A stretch of DNA of 64,000 bases from Paeniglutamicibacter cryotolerans (GCF_014190875.1 NZ_JACHVS010000001.1:620001-684000); one strand, 5' to 3'; shown: positions 8,501-17,767, numbered from the stretch's first letter. Notes: generated by a model not told the origin, from the letters alone. Translations and numbers: made by a program.

Positions 8501-9904
8501 GTGACCGCCACCGCCCCCACGCCGAATGTCCCCGGCTACCGAGTTCTCAACCCCGCCACCGGCGCAGTGGTTGAAGAATTCCAGACCGCCACCGATGCCC
8601 AGATCCAGGACGCGCTTGCCGCCTCCGCGGCAGCGTACGCCACCTGGAAGAACGTTCCGATCGAGGAACGCGCGGTCATTGTGCACCGCATTGCCGAACT
8701 GTTCACCGAGCGGGCGGGCAAGCTCGCATCGATCATCACCGAGGAAATGGGCAAGGCCTACTCGCAGTCCCAGGGCGAAGCCGAGTTCTGCACCGACATC
8801 TTCGCCTACTTCGCCACCGAGGGCCCTGCCCTGACGGCAGACATGCCGATCAAGGCCATGAATGGAGGACGCGCCGTTGTCCAGAAGCTCCCGGTCGGCC
8901 CGTTGCTGGGCATCATGCCGTGGAACTACCCATACTACCAGGTTGCCCGCTTCGCCGCGCCGAACCTGATGCTGGGCAACACCATCGTGCTCAAACACGC
9001 TGAAATGTGCCCCCGCTCCGCGCTGGCCATCCAGGCGATCATGGACGATGCGGGCCTGCCCGCCGGCGTCTACACCAACGTCTTCGCCAGCCATGACCAG
9101 ATCGCCGACATCATCGCCGATGCCCGCATCCAGGGGGTCTCGCTGACCGGTTCCGAGCGCGCAGGTGCCATCATCGGCCAGCTGGCCGGCAAGAATCTGA
9201 AGAAGGCCGTGCTGGAACTCGGAGGTTCGGATCCATACGTGATCTTGGATTCCGATGACGTCAAGGACGCCGCCAACACCGCATGGTTCACGCGCATCGA
9301 GAACACGGGCCAGGCCTGCAACTCGAACAAGCGCATGATCGTCATGGAGGACATCTTCGACGAGTTCGTTTCCGAGCTCACCGCGCTGGCCACCGGCCTG
9401 GTTCCGGGCGACCCGGCCAAGGAAGAGGAGGGCACCTTCGGCCCGCTGTCCTCCCGTGTCGCTGCGGAGGCCCTGTCCGAGCAGATCCAGGACGCCCTTG
9501 ACAAGGGCGCGACGCTGCACGCCGGCGGCACGCTGCACGAGGGCCCGAGTGCCTTCCTCGAACCGACGGTGCTCACCGGCATCGTTCCGGGCATGCGGGC
9601 CTACCACGAGGAACTTTTCGGACCGGTCGCCGTGGTCTACAAAGTCTCCACCGACGAGGAGGCCCTAAAGCTCGCAAACGACACCCCGTACGGTCTCGGC
9701 GGAGCAGTCTTCAGCCGGAACGAGGAGCGCGCCCACAAGGTCGCTTCGGGTCTGGAATCCGGCATGAGCAACGTGAACACCCCGGCAGGCGAAGGCGCCG
9801 ACATGCCCTTCGGCGGCGTGAAGCGCTCGGGCTACGGCCGTGAACTCGGCCCGCTGGGCATGGATGAGTTCGTGAACAAGCGCCTGTTCTACATCGCCGA
9901 CTAA
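8501..9904 (+). CDS. NAD(P)-dependent aldehyde dehydrogenase, succinate-semialdehyde dehydrogenase-like
   Basis: The protein has 467 residues and is a complete aldehyde dehydrogenase. Landmarks in order: MPWNYPYYQVARFAAPNLM (cofactor strand and active-site Asn), VSLTGSERAG, catalytic Glu in VLELGGSDPY, nucleophile Cys in GQACNSNKR, and the FGPVAVVYKV and GVKRSGYGREL blocks. The short length and GQACNSNKR resemble the Sad/GabD-like succinate-semialdehyde dehydrogenases that form succinate. The GTG start has GAAGGAG 7-13 bases upstream. The upstream region carries a repeat shared with the pcaF promoter, suggesting co-regulation with aromatic degradation. Substrate assignment is by similarity only. 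Confidence 0.87.
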   Translation: MTATAPTPNVPGYRVLNPATGAVVEEFQTATDAQIQDALAASAAAYATWKNVPIEERAVIVHRIAELFTERAGKLASIITEEMGKAYSQSQGEAEFCTDIFAYFATEGPALTADMPIKAMNGGRAVVQKLPVGPLLGIMPWNYPYYQVARFAAPNLMLGNTIVLKHAEMCPRSALAIQAIMDDAGLPAGVYTNVFASHDQIADIIADARIQGVSLTGSERAGAIIGQLAGKNLKKAVLELGGSDPYVILDSDDVKDAANTAWFTRIENTGQACNSNKRMIVMEDIFDEFVSELTALATGLVPGDPAKEEEGTFGPLSSRVAAEALSEQIQDALDKGATLHAGGTLHEGPSAFLEPTVLTGIVPGMRAYHEELFGPVAVVYKVSTDEEALKLANDTPYGLGGAVFSRNEERAHKVASGLESGMSNVNTPAGEGADMPFGGVKRSGYGRELGPLGMDEFVNKRLFYIAD

Positions 9905-9923
9905 TCAGTCCGGCAACAACCGG

Positions 9924-9963
9924 GGGCGTGTCCGACACATCAAACGATGTGCCGGGCACGCCC
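9924..9963 (+). terminator. terminator after aldehyde dehydrogenase
   Basis: An 18-bp stem with few mismatches (9924-9941 with 9946-9963) has a 4-base loop aaac and is followed by ttct. It begins 20 bases after the aldehyde dehydrogenase stop codon. Confidence 0.7.
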
Positions 9964-10001
9964 TTCTAGTAGTTGATCGCCCGGTACATGCCCGGACAGG
10001 C

Positions 10002-10364
10002 CTAGTGGCCGCGCTGCAGGGTCCCGATCATCGCGCCGCTCGCGTCCTCGATCACGAGCCTGTCGTTATCCACCGTGGCCGAGGCGGCATCACCGAGCCA
10101 GACGTCGACTTCCTCGCACATCATGCGTGTTCCGGCCAGCGTTCCGAAGGCGATGACTCCTCCGGAATCTTCCCAGCTGCCCATCAGCCTGTTGCAGCCG
10201 TCGGTTCCAGAAACCTGGCCGCCGTCTTCAATCACCAGTTGCGGCTGGCCCTGCCCTTGCTCGCCCCACGTGCCGATCGGCGTGGCGGCGGTTGAACCGT
10301 TTGCCGCACAGGACGACAGGAGCAGGGCGGCGGCGATGGCGCCCAGGAGCTGGGTTCTTCTCAT
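10002..10364 (-). CDS. META domain lipoprotein (HslJ-like)
   Basis: The protein has 120 residues. The N-terminus is a lipoprotein signal with lipobox LLSSC (Cys at 19), so it should be anchored on the outer face of the membrane. The rest is a META domain (HslJ family): GTWGEQGQGQPQLVIEDGG, SGTDGCNRLMGSWED, and TRMMCEEVDVW. The two central cysteines could form a disulfide. META/HslJ proteins are linked to stress and wall-antibiotic tolerance in enterobacteria; the role in actinobacteria is not known. The SH3b carboxypeptidase gene lies upstream on the same strand, separated by a hairpin. Confidence 0.85.
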   Translation of the reverse strand: MRRTQLLGAIAAALLLSSCAANGSTAATPIGTWGEQGQGQPQLVIEDGGQVSGTDGCNRLMGSWEDSGGVIAFGTLAGTRMMCEEVDVWLGDAASATVDNDRLVIEDASGAMIGTLQRGH

Positions 10365-10386
10365 GACTGCAAGCCTAGGGGCTGGG

Positions 10387-10414
10387 CCCGTCCCAAGCGA
10401 TGGTTTGGGACGGG
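10387..10414 (-). terminator. hairpin downstream of the M15 peptidase gene
   Basis: A perfect 10-bp stem (10387-10396 with 10405-10414) has an 8-base loop. It lies between the M15 peptidase stop (10448) and the META lipoprotein start (10364). No strong T-run follows, so termination efficiency is uncertain. Confidence 0.4.
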
Positions 10415-10447
10415 ATTACCACTTCATTCCACCCGGGATTCCCCCGG

Positions 10448-11689
10448 TTATCGCCCCACATATTCGAAATGCCACGCTTCGGCGTATTTTGATCCCTCTT
10501 CGAGATAAGACCGATGCACCCAGTTGTACTTCTTCGAGTTCACCTTCAACCATTTGAAGTACTTCCCGCGGAAGGAATAGTCGTACGTCTCGGGCAGGTC
10601 GATGGCCGTACCCCATCCGTGGTTCGAGGTACCTGGTCGGGCGGCAACGAGCGGCCCCAAATCGGTCCAGTAGTAGTCCTGGGTCTCCCGCGTCCGGTAA
10701 GCCAAGTCTATGGTCAACGAGGTGCCGAACTTTTTCTTGAAGCTGGCATTCAAATGCGTCAGGTCAGCCAAGGCCGGTGCGGCGATCAGCGTCTTCTCGC
10801 GGTCCCAAGGAATGGCCACCAGCATCGAGGCGGGCACCTTACCGTTGACCTGCCTGTGCACCGTGGCTCTGCTGATCTCCTTGGAATTGACCGTCGGTGC
10901 CGTGCTGTTTCGTTGCAACGCGGAGGTCTTCATCCACCCGTAGGTTCCCTGCGTCCGTACGAAATACCAGCCAGCGACCCCACCTGCCTTCCGCTCTTGG
11001 GCGAGATCCCGATAGGCCACCGAATAGCGCGGAATGTCACCGATCTTCATCGGTCCGTTGACACTGGACCGCAGACCGGACCCGGCGGTCTTGGTGTAGT
11101 AGCGGTCGGTGAGTCCGGCCCGGTTGCTCGTGTAGGCGCCTTCGATGTAGATCTCACGACCCGGCTTGTTCGCGACGCCCTTCAGGTAGCCGGAGTTCAC
11201 CCAACCGGTCTTCCCCCGATGGGTGACCCTCTTCCATTTTCCCTGAGTGGCCTTCAGCTCGAGGATGGCCCCCTTCGGGATGGAACCGAGAACCTTTGAA
11301 GAGGTGGTCGCCTGCTTCCGCAGGTTCAGCGTGGCAGTACTCTTACCGAGTCCAGGTTTCTTTGCCTCCGCCGGCTTGAGGTAGGCGGTGCTCACCCATC
11401 CGGTCTTGGACCTGTAGGTGGTCTTGCTCCATCCGCCCGAGGTGGCACTGATTGCGAGCTGGGTGTCCCGTGGTATGACGAGGAGTACCTTGGTGTTCGT
11501 TCCCGCACGCAGGCGCAGGTTGAGGTTGGCAGTCGCCCGTTTCACCTCTTTGGCGGCGACGGCGGCAGCGATGGTCACAGGAACGGAGGTGGCTGCAGTG
11601 GCAACCGGCGGGGCACCCCAGAACGAAAAAGCCAACACTCCCACCGTCAGCACCCGGAGGCGTGCACCAGGTGTCTTTGCATAGGTCAT
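10448..11689 (-). CDS. secreted SH3b-repeat D-alanyl-D-alanine carboxypeptidase (M15/VanY family)
   Basis: The protein has 413 residues. A signal peptide (VLTVGVLAFSFWGAPPVATAA) is followed by two bacterial SH3 repeats of the form ANLNLR...GWVSTAYLK and ATLNLR...GWVNSGYLK. A third, weaker repeat precedes the C-terminal M15 peptidase. The zinc site is intact: SNHGWGTAIDL (SxHxxGxAxD) and AWHFEYVG. It would bind the wall through the SH3b repeats and trim D-Ala from peptidoglycan stems. The ATG at 11689 is preferred to 11725: GGAG lies about 9 bases upstream and the signal peptide follows directly. It is part of an SH3b cluster with the genes at 13111 and 15605. Confidence 0.88.
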   Translation of the reverse strand: MTYAKTPGARLRVLTVGVLAFSFWGAPPVATAATSVPVTIAAAVAAKEVKRATANLNLRLRAGTNTKVLLVIPRDTQLAISATSGGWSKTTYRSKTGWVSTAYLKPAEAKKPGLGKSTATLNLRKQATTSSKVLGSIPKGAILELKATQGKWKRVTHRGKTGWVNSGYLKGVANKPGREIYIEGAYTSNRAGLTDRYYTKTAGSGLRSSVNGPMKIGDIPRYSVAYRDLAQERKAGGVAGWYFVRTQGTYGWMKTSALQRNSTAPTVNSKEISRATVHRQVNGKVPASMLVAIPWDREKTLIAAPALADLTHLNASFKKKFGTSLTIDLAYRTRETQDYYWTDLGPLVAARPGTSNHGWGTAIDLPETYDYSFRGKYFKWLKVNSKKYNWVHRSYLEEGSKYAEAWHFEYVGR

Positions 11690-11831
11690 ATAGGGGTTCT
11701 CCGCTGTCGGTTCCGGCTGCTGCAATGTTGGCCATCAAATCCCCTCCAGCTTATCTCCACCAATTCACCTTTCGAATGCGCATCGTCCGGGCAAACGTTT
11801 AGAGTTGTTCCTAAAACCATCTAGGAGTGAA

Positions 11832-13043
11832 ATGCCGTTTCTGAAGAATTGGGTCAGGAAACGCCCGGCCGCAAGAACAGCCAACGAATCAGTGGCGTCC
11901 AACGCAGTGGGCGCGGATCCGACGTTCACCATCGGGCAGCTGTGGACGGATGGCATGGGCCGTTCGGCCACCCGCTCGATTCAGGTCCTGACGGTTCTGG
12001 CGCTTGCCGCCGTCGTCGTCTGGGGCCTCATGCAGCTGAGCTTGGTCGTCCTGCCGGTACTCATCGCACTGATCCTATGCAGCGCGCTCTGGCCGCTGGT
12101 GAGACTTCTGCGCAAGTTCATGTCCGCGTTGCTCGCCGCCTGGTCCGTCTTCCTTGGATCCTTGGTGATCCTCGGCGGGATCGGCTATCTACTGGTGATC
12201 TCGGTGATGGCCGAGGCAGACACGCTGGCCGACAAGGCGGTCGAGGGTTTTCATACGCTCCAGGGCATGATCCAACAGCTGCCCATCAATATCAGTGAGC
12301 AGCAGATCAACGATGCCATCAAACAGTCCACCGATTTCTTGACCAGCAGCCAATTCGGTGCCGGAGCGCTGAACGGGATCTCCGCTGCCGGGAACTTCGT
12401 CACCGGGCTCATCCTGTTGCTGGTGATCTTGTTCTTCTTCCTCAAGGACGGGGACCGCATCTGGGCCTTCTTCGTGTCCTGGGTACCTCGCCATCTGGAA
12501 AGCCGCTGGCTTGCTTCCGGAGCCCGGACCGTGGAAACCCTGGGCGGCTACATCCGCGGCACAGCTACCATTGCCGCGGTCGACGCGGTTGGCATCACTG
12601 CCGCGTTGCTGATCCTGCGCGTGCCGCTGGCGATCCCGCTGGGTGTCATCGTCTTCCTTAGCTCCTTCATCCCGATGGTTGGCGCCACGTTCGCCGGCAT
12701 CCTAGCCACGCTGATCGCTTTGGTCACCAACGGTCCCGTCGTCGCGCTGATCGTGCTGGGCGCCGTCATCCTGGTCAACCAGCTCGAAGGAAACTTCCTG
12801 CAGCCGGTCGTCATGGCCCACGCGTTGAACCTGCACGCGTTGGTCATTCTGCTGGCGCTGGCTGCCGGCACGGTCCTGGGCGGGCTTGTCGGTGCGGTAC
12901 TCGCGGTGCCTATCACCGCGGTCTTCTGGTCGATCGTGAAGATCTGGAGCGGACGGGATAACCAGGCCCCGGAACCCGAACCCGCGAAAACCGATTCCAC
13001 TGACAACGGCGGTGACCCCAAACAAGCCGCTGCAGCGGGCTAA
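11832..13043 (+). CDS. AI-2E family transporter (PerM/YdiK-like membrane protein)
   Basis: The protein has 403 residues and about eight membrane helices. The arrangement is typical of the AI-2E exporter/PerM family: two N-terminal helices (VLTLALAAVVVWGLMQLSLVV and ALILCSALWPLV), an amphipathic middle part with ISEQQINDAIKQS, and a conserved block VFLSSFIPMVGATFAGILATLIAL. NQLEGNFLQPVVMAHALNLHAL follows. AGGAG lies 6 bases before the ATG at 11832; an in-frame start at 11805 lacks such a site. The C-terminal tail is Pro/Glu/Lys-rich and cytosolic. Family members export signals or ions; function cannot be fixed. It lies divergently between wall-peptidase genes. Confidence 0.86.
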   Translation: MPFLKNWVRKRPAARTANESVASNAVGADPTFTIGQLWTDGMGRSATRSIQVLTVLALAAVVVWGLMQLSLVVLPVLIALILCSALWPLVRLLRKFMSALLAAWSVFLGSLVILGGIGYLLVISVMAEADTLADKAVEGFHTLQGMIQQLPINISEQQINDAIKQSTDFLTSSQFGAGALNGISAAGNFVTGLILLLVILFFFLKDGDRIWAFFVSWVPRHLESRWLASGARTVETLGGYIRGTATIAAVDAVGITAALLILRVPLAIPLGVIVFLSSFIPMVGATFAGILATLIALVTNGPVVALIVLGAVILVNQLEGNFLQPVVMAHALNLHALVILLALAAGTVLGGLVGAVLAVPITAVFWSIVKIWSGRDNQAPEPEPAKTDSTDNGGDPKQAAAAG

Positions 13044-13110
13044 GGCGGAGGCTTCGGTGAAGAGCAGCATGGCCCGGCGCTTTACCAAGCAGCAGACCCT
13101 GCTGCCTTGC

Positions 13111-15447
13111 TTACTTCAAGTAACCGGAGTGCACCCAGCCGGTCTTTTTACCATAGGAGACCTTCGCCCAGCTGCCCTTGGTGGCCTGGACGGTGAGCTT
13201 CTTCCCCACCGGAACCAACAGCAGCGACTTCTGCGCGGTCGAAGCCCCGGCACGTAGGTTCAACCTTGCGATGGTGGTTTTCACCTTCGACTTCGCCGTT
13301 TTCATCTTCGATTTGGCCGGCTTCACTGCGACGGTCTTCTTGGCCGGTTTCGCTTCCACCAGCTGCGAGGCAGGTGCCCATCCGGTCCTTGAAGCTACCG
13401 CAAAACGCAACCACGATCCACTGCGTGCACTCACCGTGACCTTTGCTCCCTTGGGCAACACCTTGAGGGCCTTGGACTTGGTGCTGGCGCTTTGCCGCAC
13501 GGTTAGTTTCACCTTGGTCTTGTAGGTTTTTTTGGCCACGGTGGTGACCTTGGGTGCAGCCGGTTTAATGAGCTTCAGGTAGTTGCCTGCCACCCATCCC
13601 TGGCTCGTCCCGACCTGGACGTAGCGCCATTTACCCTGAGCTTTAAGCAGCGCCACTTTCGTGCCCTTGGCCAGCACGCGCACTGATTTGGACTTGACGT
13701 CCGGTTTCTGGCGCAGGTTCAAGCCGTTGGTGGTCGTGTGGCTGGCCTTTGCTACGGCAGGTTTGGCCGACGGCTGGGGTTTCACCACTACGGGCTTGGG
13801 CTTCACGACCACGGGCTTGGGCTTGGGCTTGGGCTTGGCAGGGGGTTTGGGTCCTGCCGGCTGCACTGGTTTGACCACGGTGGGCTTGATGGCCTGCAGA
13901 TACTGGGCGGCCACCCAACCGGTGTTCGGGCCGGCCTGCACCTGGCGCCAGGTGTTTTGCGTAGCGACGACGGCAACTTCTGTTCCCTTGACGAGGACCT
14001 TGAGCGACGTCGTTGAAGCGGAGGGTCCCTGGCGCAGGTTCAGCCCGTTGGTGGTGATGTGAGTCGCCTTCGCGGCGACGGGCTTCGGCTTTTCTACCGG
14101 TGGCGCAGGCACGACCGGAGGAGTTGGCGTTGGGGCTCCGATGGCCTTCAAAGCGCTGGCGGGAACCCATCCGGTGGTCTGACCGGCCTGGACTTCCATC
14201 CAGCCGTTCAGGCTACGCCTGATGGCGACCTGTGTACCGGCGGCAATTTTTCCGGATTCGGTTTGTGTGACTGCAGCGCCCTTGCGCAGCACGGTTGCGG
14301 CAACGGTTTCACGGGTCGGTTTGGCTACGGCCGGATCGAGTGTCGCGGTCCAGGTGAACAGCGGGGCACTGACCCAGCCGATCTTACCGGCATGGGAAAT
14401 CCTCAGCCAACCCGATTTGCTTTGGTACACATCCACCACGGAACCGGCTTTGACCTGCCCCATGACCGAGTACCAGGTTGCCGTGCCGGTGCGAAGGTTC
14501 GCCGTGCCATTGGCCCGGTACCTTGCAATGGGCAGGAGCATGCCATTGGTATCCGCCCCCGCGGATGTCAGGCTTCCAGCCGGCGCATCCCCCATGCGGT
14601 AAGGGGTCGCTGCGTAACGGTCGATCCATCCCGTGTTCTTCCCGTAAGTGACCTTGACGTAGTTGCCATTGATCTTGCCGTTGATGGCACCGGGCTTACT
14701 GCTGATCAGGGCATTGCGTGGAATCTTGGCGACCACGCTGGAGCCACTATCAGCCGTGGCAAAGACATCGATCATGCCGCGCGCATAGTAGGTGCAGGAA
14801 CTCGGCGGGGTTTGCGGATAGATCAACGAGGCGTTCTTCGCCAACGAGATCCCCTGCGCGGACAACCACGCCGCGGGGTCCAGCAGGTTCGCGTCGTTCG
14901 AGTAGAAGCGTTCCTTCCAGACCTCGAGGTGCAGGTGCGGGCCGGTTGACGGACCAGAGGAGCCCACCACACCGATCTGCTGCCCGGCCTTGATCTTCTG
15001 CCCCTCCTTCACATGCGTGCTGGCATTCCACATGTGCAAATATGCGGTTTCGTAGACCTTGCCGCCAATATTATGTTTCAGGATGATCTGGCCACTGACG
15101 GCGGAGGTGCCGTTCAATGTCTTACGTACCACCCCATCGGTGACCGCATAGATCGGGTCGCCGTTCTGCGAGCCCAGGTCCTGTCCTAGGTGGTGGGTGG
15201 AACCGCCGACCACCGGAATACAGCGAGGGCCCTGCGGGGAAGAAAGACGGTACCCCTTCTTCGGGTCCAAGGGCAAGGCCCAACGGCGGGCACTGTCCTT
15301 GGTGGTGTCTTCGATGGGTGCCGATGCCGAAGCAAGTGTCACCGTAAGCGGGGTGGAGCCGGACGCGCTAGCTGGAAGTGCCGGCAGCAGGCCGAGAGCC
15401 AGCGAGATGCCGAGCGCCAAGGCCAGTCGTTGCGGGGTTCTTCTCAT
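13111..15447 (-). CDS. secreted M23 metallopeptidase with seven SH3b repeats
   Basis: The protein has 778 residues. It starts with a signal peptide (RLALALGISLALGLLPALPASA), then an M23 (LytM) endopeptidase domain at about residues 70-190. The zinc ligands are in HHLGQDLG (HxxxD) and HLHLEVW. About seven SH3b repeats follow, each ending in a GW[VI]x...YL type strand. Two neighbouring repeats (TTNGLNLRQ...) are nearly the same. A Lys-Pro-Val-rich linker near residue 540 is encoded by short direct DNA repeats (about 13785-13845). The enzyme should cut peptide cross-links in the wall. The ATG at 15447 is chosen since the signal peptide starts there. Confidence 0.9.
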   Translation of the reverse strand: MRRTPQRLALALGISLALGLLPALPASASGSTPLTVTLASASAPIEDTTKDSARRWALPLDPKKGYRLSSPQGPRCIPVVGGSTHHLGQDLGSQNGDPIYAVTDGVVRKTLNGTSAVSGQIILKHNIGGKVYETAYLHMWNASTHVKEGQKIKAGQQIGVVGSSGPSTGPHLHLEVWKERFYSNDANLLDPAAWLSAQGISLAKNASLIYPQTPPSSCTYYARGMIDVFATADSGSSVVAKIPRNALISSKPGAINGKINGNYVKVTYGKNTGWIDRYAATPYRMGDAPAGSLTSAGADTNGMLLPIARYRANGTANLRTGTATWYSVMGQVKAGSVVDVYQSKSGWLRISHAGKIGWVSAPLFTWTATLDPAVAKPTRETVAATVLRKGAAVTQTESGKIAAGTQVAIRRSLNGWMEVQAGQTTGWVPASALKAIGAPTPTPPVVPAPPVEKPKPVAAKATHITTNGLNLRQGPSASTTSLKVLVKGTEVAVVATQNTWRQVQAGPNTGWVAAQYLQAIKPTVVKPVQPAGPKPPAKPKPKPKPVVVKPKPVVVKPQPSAKPAVAKASHTTTNGLNLRQKPDVKSKSVRVLAKGTKVALLKAQGKWRYVQVGTSQGWVAGNYLKLIKPAAPKVTTVAKKTYKTKVKLTVRQSASTKSKALKVLPKGAKVTVSARSGSWLRFAVASRTGWAPASQLVEAKPAKKTVAVKPAKSKMKTAKSKVKTTIARLNLRAGASTAQKSLLLVPVGKKLTVQATKGSWAKVSYGKKTGWVHSGYLK
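13785..13845 (-). repeat. short direct repeats coding a Lys-Pro linker
   Basis: Repeated gggctt and gggcttcac units encode KP and VVVKP repeats inside the M23 protein, between SH3b domains. The unit length is a multiple of three, so copy-number changes keep the frame and only alter linker length. Confidence 0.6.
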
Positions 15448-15604
15448 GGAATTGTGGGTCCTCGATGACGGGCTGGAGGCTACCAGCCGGATGCGTGTGA
15501 TCAGGTGGGGGCTTCCCCACGAGGTCCCCACCACCAAGCACCCTATTTCACTTCGGGGATTCTTGCACGTAATGCTTCAGAATCGGGCAAAGACTAAGAC
15601 CTGG

Positions 15605-16483
15605 CTAGTGGAGGAACTGTTCGCGGATCCAGCCAGCATGCCCGTCGTAGTCGACCTGGGCCCAGTCGCCTCGGGTCCCGCGCACGGTGAGGACGCTCCC
15701 GGCGGGGATGTCCAGAATGACCCTGAATTTTTCCGATGCTCCCGTGCGCAGGACGGCATCTGCGTTGGTTTTCGGCTGAAGTTCGAACCCACCAATACGT
15801 TCGAGGTGCGTGGCCGGGATCCAGCCGGCACCGCGCTCCAGTTCAATGCGCTTCCAACCACGTAGTGAACCATTCACGTTGACCTTGGCACCACGCTGCA
15901 GGATCTGCAGGGTCGCATAGTGGTCTCCCGCATCCTTGCGGACGTTCAGCCGGACCGTGGTGCGGTAGGGCTCGGGTTCAAGGGCGATGATGCCGCGCAA
16001 GGGACGGTTGATCGGCAGGGGGCTCAGGTACGCACTGGACACCCAACCACTGGCGGTGCCGGCATAGATCCGGGACCAGGTTCCCTGGCGTTCCATCGCG
16101 GCGACCCGCGAGTCCTTGACCAGTACGCGAACGACGGTGTAATTGGTTCCGGCTCCCCGGCGCAGGTTCAGAATTGCGGTAGTTATGTGGGTTGGCGGTG
16201 GCCCGGAGGGGACGTCGGCTTCAAGGCCCGCAGCCTTGAGCGCGGACCCGGGGAGGTGCGGAGCTGCGAGGGTGCGCAGACAGTGCCCGGGCACCCAGCC
16301 GAAGAGGGAACCGGCCTGGACGCTCGCCCAGGAACCATGGCGGGCCAACAACGTTACGGCGCTGGCATCCGGCAGGATCCGTTGGACGGCATATTCGGTC
16401 CCAGAGCCCTTGCGGAGGTTCAGTTCACCGACGGTCACGTGTGTCGGGGCCGGGGAGGATCCGCCGTTTCGAAACGACGTCAT
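15605..16483 (-). CDS. SH3b-repeat protein without catalytic domain
   Basis: The protein has 292 residues and contains four SH3b repeats only: VGELNLRKGSGTEYAV...GWVPGHCL, TAILNLRRGAGTNYTV...GWVSSAYL, TVRLNVRKDAGDHYAT...GWIPATHL, and ADAVLRTGASEKFRV...GWIREQFL. SH3b domains usually bind wall peptides. With the ATG at 16483 no signal peptide is visible, and none appears in the in-frame extension up to 16813 either. Either export is non-classical, the true 5' part is lost, or a frameshift hides it. It is the third SH3b gene in this cluster, all on the minus strand. Confidence 0.75.
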   Translation of the reverse strand: MTSFRNGGSSPAPTHVTVGELNLRKGSGTEYAVQRILPDASAVTLLARHGSWASVQAGSLFGWVPGHCLRTLAAPHLPGSALKAAGLEADVPSGPPPTHITTAILNLRRGAGTNYTVVRVLVKDSRVAAMERQGTWSRIYAGTASGWVSSAYLSPLPINRPLRGIIALEPEPYRTTVRLNVRKDAGDHYATLQILQRGAKVNVNGSLRGWKRIELERGAGWIPATHLERIGGFELQPKTNADAVLRTGASEKFRVILDIPAGSVLTVRGTRGDWAQVDYDGHAGWIREQFLH

Positions 16484-16777
16484 GGTCGTCCGACCGCCAC
16501 GTACCGCGTCAAGCGAAGCGCCCGGGAAGCCGTCAACATGCAAGCGCACCTCGTTCTTGGGAATCTCCGGTCCCCCTCTCGGGTTGCGGTAGCAGACAGG
16601 TCCCGCAGGTGATGCGGGTATATCCGTTAAGACTAATCGACGAGCCGATGGCCCAGGTATCGCTGCGGCCTTGTATTCGTCACAGTTGCTCCAATCCGGC
16701 ACAGGTAGCGGCAATCGGTCTTGACGTTCACGAAGCGCGGATCCTGAACGATTGGATTCGACTCGGTTAAATGCAAA
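16484..16777. other. 294 bases without a supported gene
   Basis: The stretch lies upstream of the SH3b-only gene. The SH3b frame stays open through it on the minus strand, but the translation (Arg/Pro-rich, no hydrophobic stretch) does not look like a real protein. I see no RNA gene or repeat. Confidence 0.5.
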
Positions 16778-16805
16778 GGCCCGGACCGCGGGAAAGCCCC
16801 GGGCC
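16778..16805 (-). terminator. hairpin after ferritin
   Basis: A ggcccgg/ccgggcc stem (16778-16784 with 16799-16805) is followed on the minus strand by TTTGC. It lies 20 bases after the ferritin stop codon. Confidence 0.5.
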
Positions 16806-16824
16806 CGGACCAAGAGCGGTTCGG

Positions 16825-17328
16825 TTATTCGCCGGCTGGGTTACGCGAGCCGAGCTCCGCGTCCAAGCGCAGCAGGCCGTTGCCGTCATTTTCAATCAAG
16901 CGCACGCGGCCGACGATTTCACTGACCGTCGCTTCTTCTTCGATCTGCTCGTTGACGAACCAGTTAAGCAGCGGTACCGAGTCGATGTCGCCTTCCAACT
17001 GGGCCAAGCGGTAGAGGTCGCGGATGGACTCCGAGACCTTCTTCTCATGGGCCAGTGCGGCCTCGAAGGCGTCCAGGACCGTTGCCACGGAAACAACCGG
17101 GGCGGTGATGTCGCCAATCGCGGGGCGGGCGTCGCGGTCGGTCATGTGTCCCAAGAACTTCTCGGCGTGGTGGGTTTCCTCGTCGGACTGGGCCCGGAAC
17201 CAATCGGCAATGCCGGGGAGGTCCATGATTTCCATCTCGACCGCAAGTTGCCGGTAGACCACCGACGCCCGGAGCTCAAGTGTTACCTGATCGTTGAATG
17301 CGTCTGCAAGCTTTCCTGTAAGTTCCAT
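16825..17328 (-). CDS. ferritin (non-haem iron storage protein)
   Basis: The 167-residue protein forms a four-helix bundle. Ferroxidase-site residues are visible: Glu in VTLELRASVVYRQL (helix A), Glu/His in SDEETHHAEKF (helix B), and acidic residues in QIEEEATVSEIV (helix C/D). No haem-binding Met motif of bacterioferritin is evident, so it is assigned to the FtnA/BfrB type. It should form a 24-mer cytosolic shell storing iron. The ATG at 17328 matches the usual ferritin N-terminus (MELTGKLADAFNDQV); an in-frame start 36 bases upstream is less likely. It is monocistronic, with a hairpin behind it. Confidence 0.88.
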   Translation of the reverse strand: MELTGKLADAFNDQVTLELRASVVYRQLAVEMEIMDLPGIADWFRAQSDEETHHAEKFLGHMTDRDARPAIGDITAPVVSVATVLDAFEAALAHEKKVSESIRDLYRLAQLEGDIDSVPLLNWFVNEQIEEEATVSEIVGRVRLIENDGNGLLRLDAELGSRNPAGE

Positions 17329-17767
17329 GGGCACTACGTTACGTCCACAATCCGACCTTGTCACCGAAGGACGGCCGTACTAAATGACGTGAAATTAGGA
17401 ACCTCGAGTGGCCGATTCCTCGATCATGAAGGTGATGCTCACCTATTGTCGCGCACCGTCGAGTCGATCAAGGCATCGGGCGCGAGTACGGGCACAAACT
17501 GCACCCTAGATCGTTGACTTTTCAACTCCCTTGGGAAAAATCATTGGCAGCAATACCTCGGAGCATTCCATTTCCGCCCCGTTTGCATCTGCTTGGTCGG
17601 CCTTGGCTGCGCATCTCGGTCATGGCCCCACGAGCGGCTTTGCCCCGAGATCTTTTGGTAACTGGGCAAAGCCGATGTCACTTCAGATTATTCGGTAGGT
17701 CCCTCAGCTAATGATGCCTGAGCCTCCACAGGAAGGACCCGCGATCATTCGCTGTTGACCATTGTGG
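17329..17767. other. 439 bases without a supported gene
   Basis: It contains the ferritin promoter region on the minus strand and the stop side of the decayed surface protein gene. Short open frames on the plus strand (for example 17514-17711) have no ribosome site and no recognisable sequence. Confidence 0.5.

Noticed and set aside
13785..13845. Phase-variable repeat in the M23 gene
   Set aside because: Units are multiples of three and code a Lys-Pro linker, so no frame switching is possible.
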